A DNA stretch of 18,791 bases from Caryophanales bacterium UBA2450 (GTDB lineage Bacteria; Bacillota_I; Bacilli_A; RFN20; CAG-826): assembly GCA_002342545.1 (NCBI GenBank), contig DDQE01000005.1, positions 1-18,791 on the forward strand. The letters run 5' to 3'. Shown piece by piece: positions 13,896 through 18,791 of the stretch; position 1 is the stretch's first letter; each line of letters begins with the position of its first letter. The notes under the pieces are model-generated. The model searched no databases and was not told where the DNA came from. It worked only from the letters and a program-made list of their open reading frames with translations. The translations under genes and the position numbers were made by a program.

Positions 13896-13984
13896 TGGCG
13901 GAGGAAGAGGGATTTGAACCCTCGCTCCTGTTACAGACTACGAGCTTTCCAAGCCCGCCCCTTCAGCCTCTTGGGTATTCCTCC
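13896..13984 (-). tRNA. tRNA-Ser (anticodon GGA)
   Basis: An 89-base type II tRNA on the minus strand. The acceptor stem GGAGGAA pairs with TTCCTCC, followed by discriminator G and an encoded CCA (13896-13898). The anticodon stem CGGGC/GCTCG encloses the loop TTGGAAA, so the anticodon is GGA, reading UCC and UCU. A long variable arm with a small stem and the T-arm GAGGG-TTCAAAT-CCCTC complete it. Promoter and terminator are both visible. Its 3' end faces the accessory region, the usual orientation for an island integration site. Confidence 0.96.
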
Positions 13985-14004
13985 GTGTTTTGGCTGCGAA
14001 TAGT

Positions 14005-14033
14005 ATTATATCTAAACAATTCTTAACTGTAAA
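14005..14033 (-). promoter_or_regulatory. Promoter of tRNA-Ser
   Basis: On the minus strand TTTACA (14028-14033) and TATAAT (14005-14010) are separated by 17 bases, close to consensus, ending 20 bases before the tRNA 5' end. Confidence 0.75.
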
Positions 14034-14047
14034 ACTTTATTTATAAT
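14020..14047 (+). promoter_or_regulatory. Candidate promoter of the pseudouridine synthase operon
   Basis: TATAAT at 14042-14047 with a weak TTCTTA -35 (14020-14025), 16 bases apart. It overlaps the divergent tRNA promoter. Confidence 0.45.
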
Positions 14048-14077
14048 AAATATCAAAGTAGAATAGAAAAAGAAGTT

Positions 14078-15040
14078 ATGATTTCTTTTATTATAAAAAA
14101 AGAAGAAGAGGGACAAACCCTTGAAAAATTTGTGAAAAAGGCATTAAGTGAAGCACCTTTATCTTTTATCTATAAATTATTCCGTAAAAAAGATGTTAAA
14201 GTTAACGGGCACTGGCAAGACAAGAAATATCCTATTTCTAGTGGAGAAGAAATATCTATTTATATTACCGACTCTCAATTAGAAGAATTTAAAAGACAAG
14301 TTGAATCGAAACAAGTTGAAGATATTTCTAATTGGATTATTTATGAAGATGAAAATATCTTATTAGTAAATAAACCTCGTGGTGTCTTAGTGCAAAAAAA
14401 TATAGAAGACTCTAATGCTTTAGATGAAATGGTGATTTCTTATTTAATAAATAAGGGTGAGTATGATCCAAATAAGAATCTAGGATATAAACCCGCTCCG
14501 GCTCATCGATTAGATAGAAACACTGCAGGAATAGTGGTCTTTGGCAAAAATATAGCGACTTTAAGATATTTATCAGAAGCTCTTAACGATAAAAGCGTAA
14601 TTTCTAAACGTTATTTAGCTCTTGTAAAAGGCGAAATAAGTAAAGACGGGGAGATTAACGTTCCTTTATTAAAAAATAGCAAATCGCAGCGTGTTTCTGT
14701 ATCTAATGAAGGTAAACCTTCTATTACTAGATATAAAGTAGTGGAAACATTCAAAGGATATACGCTTTTAGAAGTTGAGTTATTAACAGGAAGAACTCAT
14801 CAAATTAGAGTCCATATGGCTTATATTAATCATCCAGTTGTGGGAGATTCTAAATATGGGGATTATGAACTAAACAAAGAAATCGAATCTAAGTACGGAT
14901 TCAAAAATCAATTCTTAGAAGCATATCAATTAGATTTCCATAAATTAAATAATCCGTTAAAATATTTATCAAGAAGATCTTTTAAGATTTCATTAAATGA
15001 TGAATTCTTAAATTTAATAAATAGTATCAAAGGAGAATAA
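14078..15040 (+). CDS. RluA-family 23S rRNA pseudouridine synthase
   Basis: A 320-residue enzyme that isomerises uridines in large-subunit rRNA. Residues about 12-65 form an S4 RNA-binding domain (FIYKLFRKKDVKVNG is the typical core), and residues about 85-300 the catalytic domain. The RluA/RluC/RluD signature HRLDRNTAGIVVFGK holds the catalytic Asp146, and GRTHQIRVHMAYINHPVVGD is the second family block. The length fits the RluC/RluD group of low-GC bacteria; which uridines it modifies cannot be told from sequence. It is the first gene of an operon with phosphoglucomutase (one base between stop and start) and gpsA. The RBS before ATG 14078 is weak (AAAAAGAAG). Confidence 0.93.
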   Translation: MISFIIKKEEEGQTLEKFVKKALSEAPLSFIYKLFRKKDVKVNGHWQDKKYPISSGEEISIYITDSQLEEFKRQVESKQVEDISNWIIYEDENILLVNKPRGVLVQKNIEDSNALDEMVISYLINKGEYDPNKNLGYKPAPAHRLDRNTAGIVVFGKNIATLRYLSEALNDKSVISKRYLALVKGEISKDGEINVPLLKNSKSQRVSVSNEGKPSITRYKVVETFKGYTLLEVELLTGRTHQIRVHMAYINHPVVGDSKYGDYELNKEIESKYGFKNQFLEAYQLDFHKLNNPLKYLSRRSFKISLNDEFLNLINSIKGE

Positions 15041-15041
15041 T

Positions 15042-16742
15042 ATGGCTACTACTGAAAATTATAAGCGTTGGTTAGAATCACCGAAAGTGAGCGAATCTGA
15101 CAAAGAAATCTTAAGAAAAATGACCCAAGAAGAAATTGATGATGCATTTTTTAAAGATGTTGAATTTGGCACTGCTGGTATGAGAGGTATTTTAGGGCCA
15201 GGAACTAATAGATTAAATGAATTTACTGTCAAAAAAGCGACAGTGGGATTTGCCAAATACTTATTAGAAAAATATGAAAACGCCAAAAGTGCAGGTGTTG
15301 TGATTTCTCATGATAATAGACATATGTCTAGAGAATTTACTTTATTAACCGCTAAAATTCTTTCTGAATTCGGAATTAAAGCTTATATCTTTGATTCTCT
15401 TAGACCTACTCCTGAATTATCTTTCGCTGTTAGATATATGAAGGCTATTGGTGGAGTGATGATTACTGCTAGCCATAATCCTAAAGAACATAACGGCTAT
15501 AAAGTTTATGATGAAACTGGTTGCCAATTAGTCCCTGATAAAATTGCTAGACTTGTAGATATTATTGGTGAACTTCCTAATGAACTTGAAGTGGAATATA
15601 CCCCAGTAGCTAAGCCCGCTGAAGTGATTACTCTTTCTAAAAAAGTCGATGATGAATATGTGAGACTCGTAGAGTCCATTGTTTTAAACAATGATTTGAA
15701 TAAAAAAGGATTTAAAATTGTCTTTACTCCTAATCACGGTACCTCTTATGTTAATGCCATGAGAGTATATAAAGACCTTGGCTATGAAGTGTATCCAGTC
15801 TTATCTCAATGTGATCCAGATCCAGATTTCTCAGGAACATTATCTCCAAATCCAGAAGACCCAAGAAGCTATATAGAGCCAATAAAACTTGCAAAAGAAA
15901 TTGGGGCTCAACTTGTAGTGATGACTGACCCTGATGGAGATAGATGTGGTTTAGCCTATTTATCAAGTAAAGGTGAATATAAAACCTTAACTGGTAATCA
16001 AAGTGCGGCGATGTTAATGGATTATATTTTTCATGTAAGACAAGAAAGAGGTTTATTACATAAAGACGGAGTGATGTATAACACAGTGGTCACATCTTCT
16101 TTAGGAGAAGAAGTTGCCTCTTATTACGGAGTAAAAACCGAACAATTCTTAACTGGATTTAAATTTATTGGCAATCGTATCGATTATTATGAAAAACATG
16201 GTGGCGGTCACTTCTTTGAATTTGGCTATGAAGAAAGTTATGGTTGTTTAATCGCTCCATTTGCTAGAGATAAAGACGGCTTACAAGCTATTACAATGTA
16301 TAGTGAAATGGCTTTATATTATCATTTGCAAGGTAAGACTTTAGATATGGTGTGGGAAGATCTTGGCAAGCGCTTTGGCTATCATGAAGACCAGGTCTAC
16401 TCAATCGCTTTTGCGGGATCTGCTGGAGATCAACAAATGAAAGATTTGATGACAAGCTTAAGAACTAATCCGTTTATTGAATTAGACGACAACAAAGTCG
16501 TTAAAGTTGATGATTATCAATTATCATTAAGTAAAGCAAAAGATATCTGTAAGAAAATTGACTTACCAAAGAGTAACGTCATTAAATTATATTTTGAAGA
16601 TGGCACGACCATCGCGGTCCGTCCATCTGGAACAGAAGCTAAAGTGAAATTCTATATTGGTGTTAAAGCTAATTCATTAAAAGAAGCAGAAGCTAAACCA
16701 AAATCACTTTACGAAAAATTTAAGGCTCTATTAGGTATTTAA
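15042..16742 (+). CDS. pgcA: Alpha-phosphoglucomutase / phosphomannomutase
   Basis: A 566-residue member of the alpha-D-phosphohexomutase family, interconverting glucose-1-phosphate and glucose-6-phosphate (or the mannose pair) in the cytoplasm for cell-surface sugar and glycolipid supply. Visible signatures: active-site phosphoserine Ser144 in TASHNP, the metal-binding loop DPDGDR at 296-301 (Asp296, Asp298, Asp300), the sugar-binding GYEESYG block and the phosphate-binding RPSGTE near the C terminus. The long form with the N-terminal FGTAGMRG segment fits PgcA/PGM2-like enzymes of Firmicutes. The RBS AAGGAG at 15031-15036 lies within the end of the upstream gene. It is flanked at one-base distance by both neighbours, so the three are co-translated. 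Confidence 0.95.
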   Translation: MATTENYKRWLESPKVSESDKEILRKMTQEEIDDAFFKDVEFGTAGMRGILGPGTNRLNEFTVKKATVGFAKYLLEKYENAKSAGVVISHDNRHMSREFTLLTAKILSEFGIKAYIFDSLRPTPELSFAVRYMKAIGGVMITASHNPKEHNGYKVYDETGCQLVPDKIARLVDIIGELPNELEVEYTPVAKPAEVITLSKKVDDEYVRLVESIVLNNDLNKKGFKIVFTPNHGTSYVNAMRVYKDLGYEVYPVLSQCDPDPDFSGTLSPNPEDPRSYIEPIKLAKEIGAQLVVMTDPDGDRCGLAYLSSKGEYKTLTGNQSAAMLMDYIFHVRQERGLLHKDGVMYNTVVTSSLGEEVASYYGVKTEQFLTGFKFIGNRIDYYEKHGGGHFFEFGYEESYGCLIAPFARDKDGLQAITMYSEMALYYHLQGKTLDMVWEDLGKRFGYHEDQVYSIAFAGSAGDQQMKDLMTSLRTNPFIELDDNKVVKVDDYQLSLSKAKDICKKIDLPKSNVIKLYFEDGTTIAVRPSGTEAKVKFYIGVKANSLKEAEAKPKSLYEKFKALLGI

Positions 16743-16743
16743 T

Positions 16744-17751
16744 ATGTCTAAAATCGGAATATTAGGTTCTGGTACGTGGGGTACCGCTTTAGCTAATATG
16801 TTCGCTCTTCATGAACATGAAGTCACTTTATATTCTTCTTTTAAAGAAGAAACTGAGTCATTAGTTAAAACATATAGGCATCCACATTTAGATTGTCAAT
16901 TAACTGATAAAATTGAATTCACTAACGATGTCGATAAAGCATGCATTAATAAAGATATTATTATCTTTGCTTCCCCATCTCCATATATTAGGGCTAGTGT
17001 TACAAAAGCTAAACCATATATTAATAAAAAACAAATTTTAGTGTGTGTCGCTAAAGGTATTGAACCAGATACTCACTATTTTATGAGTGAAATCATGGAA
17101 GATGTTCTTGGAAAAGGCTATAAAATAGCGGCCTTAAGCGGGCCAACTCACGCTGAAGAAGTGGCGATATGTCAGCCAACTTGTATTGTCTCTGCTTCTA
17201 AAAATAAAGAAGCACGTCGAATTGTGCAAAAAGAATTCTCTAACGATATTCTTCGTGTTTATACAAATAAAGACATTAGAGGCGTAGAACTTTGTGGTGC
17301 GCTTAAAAATATTGTCGCTTTAGCCGCTGGTTTGTCAGAAGGCTTAGGTTATGGAGATAACGCGAAAGCCGCAATTATTACTAGAGGATTAGCAGAAATC
17401 ACTAGACTAGGTAAAAAGATGCACTGTAAAACAAAAACATTTTATGGCTTAGCTGGTATTGGAGATATAGTTGTTACTGCAACTAGTACCCATTCCCGTA
17501 ACCATAACGCTGGTGTTTTACTTGGAAAAGGCTATTCCTTAGAAGATACATTAAAAGAAATTGGAATGGTGGTTGAAGGAGTTAACGCTCTTATTGCTGC
17601 TAAACAACTACAAATGAAATATAAGGTAGAATTACCAATTATTGATGCAGCCTATAATATCATTCAAGGAAAACTTGAAGTTGGTGATGTTCTTCCGGTG
17701 CTATTTGGTAGAAGACCTCAAAGCGAAACAAGATATAAAAAGCAAAAATAA
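16744..17751 (+). CDS. gpsA: Glycerol-3-phosphate dehydrogenase [NAD(P)+]
   Basis: A 335-residue enzyme reducing dihydroxyacetone phosphate to sn-glycerol-3-phosphate, the entry to phospholipid synthesis. The N-terminal Rossmann nucleotide-binding motif is GSGTWGTAL (residues 8-16). The catalytic region shows Lys104 in AKGIE, GPTHAEEV at 133-140 (most family members have GPS(F/H)A, so Thr replaces Ser here) and the catalytic Lys188 in ELCGALKNI. GLAGIGDIVVTATS is the C-terminal substrate-binding block. The length is normal. It is the last gene of the operon and is closed by the hairpin at 17751-17772, shared with trpS. Confidence 0.96.
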   Translation: MSKIGILGSGTWGTALANMFALHEHEVTLYSSFKEETESLVKTYRHPHLDCQLTDKIEFTNDVDKACINKDIIIFASPSPYIRASVTKAKPYINKKQILVCVAKGIEPDTHYFMSEIMEDVLGKGYKIAALSGPTHAEEVAICQPTCIVSASKNKEARRIVQKEFSNDILRVYTNKDIRGVELCGALKNIVALAAGLSEGLGYGDNAKAAIITRGLAEITRLGKKMHCKTKTFYGLAGIGDIVVTATSTHSRNHNAGVLLGKGYSLEDTLKEIGMVVEGVNALIAAKQLQMKYKVELPIIDAAYNIIQGKLEVGDVLPVLFGRRPQSETRYKKQK

Positions 17752-17772
17752 AAAGGACTGGAGTCCTTTTTT
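17751..17772. terminator. Bidirectional terminator between gpsA and trpS
   Basis: AAAAGGACT and AGTCCTTTT form a nine-base stem around two central bases, flanked by T runs on both strands (TTTTTT at 17767-17772; A run at 17751-17754 and just before). It serves the two convergent genes. Confidence 0.88.
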
Positions 17773-17773
17773 C

Positions 17774-18760
17774 TTATAAACTTAATAGCCCTACCGCTTT
17801 CTTAACTCGATTTAGAGTTTTATTCGCGACTTCATTTGCCTTTTTAGCGCCTTCTAATAAGACTTTTTCATAGGCTTTAGATTCTAAGATTTCTCTATAT
17901 TTCTTTTGGAAAGTATCTAATTCATTAACGACAACATCGGCAACTGCTTTTTTAAAGTCTCCGTATCGATAGCCGACAAATTCTTTTTCAGCCTCTTCAA
18001 TGCTGATATCTTTAAGTGAAGCGTAGATTGTTAATAAGTTAGAGATACCTGGTTTATTTTCAACGTCATATTTGACTTCGCTTCCAGAATCAGTCACTGC
18101 AGACATAATTTTCTTTCTTATGACTGCTAAATCGTCTTTAAGGAAGATATCGCCTTTAGGATCACTTTTTGACATCTTTTTACTTGGGTCACTAAGCGAC
18201 ATAATTCTTGCTCCTACTTTACGCATTTCTGGTTTAGGCATAGTAAGAATATCGCCGTATCTATTATTAAATCTATTGACCAAGTCTCTAGTTAATTCAA
18301 CGTGTTGTTTTTGGTCTTCTCCTACCGGAACAATCGAAGCATCATATAAAATGATGTCACTGGCCATTAATACAGGATAGGCGAATAAACCTAATCCAAT
18401 AGCGGATTCTTTCATCTTTGAAGATTTATCTTTGAATTGAGTCATACGACTTAATTCACCCATATATAAATAGTTTTGCATGATCGCGTTCATTTCAGCG
18501 TGAGCGGAAACGGAACTTTGAAGGAATAAAGTAACTTTAGAAGTATCTAAGCCTGCTGCCATATAAAAGCAAGCAAGGTCAATAGAATTTTGTCTTAATA
18601 CTTCTGGATCAATTGGTAAAGTTAAGGCATGTAAATCAGCAATGAAATAAAAACACTCGCCTCTATCTACCTCTTTAGGTAAATGTTTGAGTACGCCTAT
18701 ATAATTTCCTAATGTTAATTGCCCAGTTGGTTTAATACCGGTTAAGATTCTTTCTGCCAT
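17774..18760 (-). CDS. trpS: Tryptophan--tRNA ligase
   Basis: A 328-residue class Ic aminoacyl-tRNA synthetase charging tRNA-Trp. The HIGH-equivalent motif is TLGNYIG (residues 16-22) after GIKPTG, and the KMSKS loop is KKMSKSDP (KMSKS at 195-199). VGEDQKQHVELTRDL and the DIILYD segment match the tryptophan-binding pocket of bacterial enzymes. Length is normal. The start ATG (18758-18760) follows an AAGGAAAA RBS on the minus strand (18765-18772), and a TATAAT (18775-18780) sits just before it near the window end. Transcribed toward gpsA. Confidence 0.97.
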   Translation of the reverse strand: MAERILTGIKPTGQLTLGNYIGVLKHLPKEVDRGECFYFIADLHALTLPIDPEVLRQNSIDLACFYMAAGLDTSKVTLFLQSSVSAHAEMNAIMQNYLYMGELSRMTQFKDKSSKMKESAIGLGLFAYPVLMASDIILYDASIVPVGEDQKQHVELTRDLVNRFNNRYGDILTMPKPEMRKVGARIMSLSDPSKKMSKSDPKGDIFLKDDLAVIRKKIMSAVTDSGSEVKYDVENKPGISNLLTIYASLKDISIEEAEKEFVGYRYGDFKKAVADVVVNELDTFQKKYREILESKAYEKVLLEGAKKANEVANKTLNRVKKAVGLLSL

Positions 18761-18791
18761 AAACTTTTCCTTGTATTATAGAATTCGACCA

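Overview
The window is AT-rich bacterial DNA with long accessory stretches and a short block of ordinary housekeeping genes. The low GC, good Shine-Dalgarno sites, TGA used as a stop (for example at 1613-1615, 2328-2330 and 5357-5359), a CCA-encoding tRNA gene and lipoprotein signals fit a low-GC Firmicute or a Mollicutes-related lineage that keeps the standard code. I cannot name a genus from the sequence alone.

Layout. 35-3031: operon of a secreted or anchored papain-fold (C39-like) cysteine peptidase homologue, an anchored trypsin-like serine protease and a lipoprotein. 3032-3819: mostly non-coding, with a minus-strand terminator hairpin and gene remnants. 3820-4731 (minus): complete tyrosine recombinase. 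4791-6456: a module bounded by a perfect 20-bp inverted repeat, holding a three-helix membrane protein, a coupled small soluble alpha/beta protein and a convergent second membrane protein. 6541-8346: a small two-helix membrane protein, a 54-residue gene, a GNAT-like protein, an integrase scrap and a frameshifted gene. 8513-10162: a frameshifted XRE-type repressor, a radical SAM/SPASM enzyme and a peptide with 24 cysteines in 94 residues, which together look like a RiPP (ribosomally made, post-translationally modified peptide) locus. 10261-10600: decayed genes. 10657-13423: second cysteine peptidase plus lipoprotein operon. 13896-13984 (minus): tRNA-Ser(GGA), which marks the edge of the accessory DNA. 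14078-18760: pseudouridine synthase, phosphoglucomutase and GpsA in one operon, facing TrpS across a bidirectional terminator.

How the parts relate. The accessory DNA lies on the 3' side of the tRNA, the usual side for tRNA-targeted islands, and contains a recombinase with all its catalytic residues. A non-coding tail (a T-arm-like 14-mer, about 150 bp, then a minus-strand terminator hairpin) occurs twice, after each peptidase/lipoprotein operon. This suggests that related units accumulated next to the tRNA, with mobile cargo between them. The strongest candidates for something undescribed are the Cys-x-Cys peptide with its radical SAM enzyme, the inverted-repeat membrane module beside the recombinase, and the peptidase whose catalytic domain carries a hydrophobic insert.
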